A stretch of DNA of 64,000 nucleotides from assembly GCF_002021815.1 (NCBI RefSeq), contig NZ_CP019952.1, positions 3,255,001 to 3,319,000 of the forward strand, read 5' to 3'. A model generated the notes under the pieces. The model was not told where the DNA came from. It made no database searches and was given only the letters and a program-made list of their open reading frames with translations. Shown in pieces: positions 63,910-64,000 of the stretch. The position numbers and the translations under genes are program-made. How positions within the stretch are numbered: position 1 is the first letter of the stretch; each line of letters opens with the position of its first letter. Source of the DNA: Pseudomonas parafulva (GTDB lineage: Bacteria > Pseudomonadota > Gammaproteobacteria > Pseudomonadales > Pseudomonadaceae).

Positions 63910-64000
63910 TTGATCTTGATCTTGATCTTGATCTTGATCTTGATCTTGATCTTGATCTTGATCTTGATCTTGATCTTGATCTTGATCTTGATCTTGATCT
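63910..64000. repeat. Perfect (TTGATC) hexanucleotide tandem array, cut by window end
   Basis: From 63910 to the last base the sequence is an uninterrupted TTGATC repeat: 15 complete copies plus one base, continuing beyond the window. The plus strand from ATG 63898 reads M-P-L-L and then alternating Leu-Ile; another plus frame has a stop in every repeat. As the unit is a multiple of three, copy-number change would not shift a frame. Confidence 0.95.

Overview
The window is 64 kb of a GC-rich gammaproteobacterial chromosome, almost certainly a Pseudomonas of the P. putida group. The evidence is the pheA/tyrA-aroA/cmk/rpsA order, the gyrA-mtnA-ubiG-mupP-yciK order, an rsmI-type CsrA paralogue, a lapE-like TolC protein, the three-gene NAGGN osmolyte operon and P. 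putida-style REP elements. Comparisons with P. putida KT2440 gene order are made from memory and are marked as such. No rRNA, tRNA or CRISPR array was seen.

Layout. (1) 1-8.7 kb: UPF0149 and DUF454 proteins, lapE, a DTW-domain tRNA-modifying enzyme, an Aer-type aerotaxis receptor, a 42-residue PA1414-family protein with an Anr-like box and its own terminator, an EamA permease, a small winged-helix-like protein, a periplasmic protein and a DEAD-box helicase. (2) 8.9-13.2 kb: an MscS-type channel, a DUF2314/ankyrin/membrane-tail protein, and AEC and EamA transporters. (3) 13.4-24.7 kb, minus strand: rpsA, cmk, the tyrA-aroA fusion, pheA, serC, gyrA and mtnA, the aromatic/serine/DNA-gyrase cluster of pseudomonads. 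(4) 25.1-30.6 kb: ubiG-mupP-yciK (quinone synthesis and cell-wall recycling), then undA (1-undecene-forming oxidase) and a large GGDEF-EAL protein. (5) 30.9-34.9 kb: a possible accessory catabolic locus with a split AtuA-like enzyme, a CitMHS carrier and a divergent LysR regulator, followed by an inverted REP pair. (6) 35.2-46.1 kb: ABC exporter, DsbA-like protein, trhO, bolA-like gene, DUF2059 protein, fumC, EamA permease, two-domain PPK2 and mnmC. (7) 46.1-54.7 kb: apparent insertion between mnmC and the NAGGN operon. It carries a DUF2946 protein with a TonB-dependent receptor, a complete TonB receptor/ATPase/binding-protein/permease operon behind a cobalamin riboswitch (vitamin B12 uptake), and a decayed tyrosine recombinase. 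(8) 54.7-63.4 kb: the NAGGN operon, UPF0270, rsmI, an SDR, a DUF3309 mini-protein, and actP-yjcH for acetate uptake. (9) 63.4-64.0 kb: a stretch without a convincing gene, ending in an uninterrupted (TTGATC)n array that runs off the window.

The most interesting items are the PA1414-like micro-gene with an upstream Anr-like site (a possible counterpart of the SicX oxygen-responsive RNA locus), the undA gene with all six predicted iron ligands, the split AtuA/CitMHS locus of unknown substrate, the riboswitch-controlled B12 uptake island whose integrase remnant abuts the NAGGN operon, the hexanucleotide array, and the apparent synteny break just after rpsA, where ihfB would be expected.
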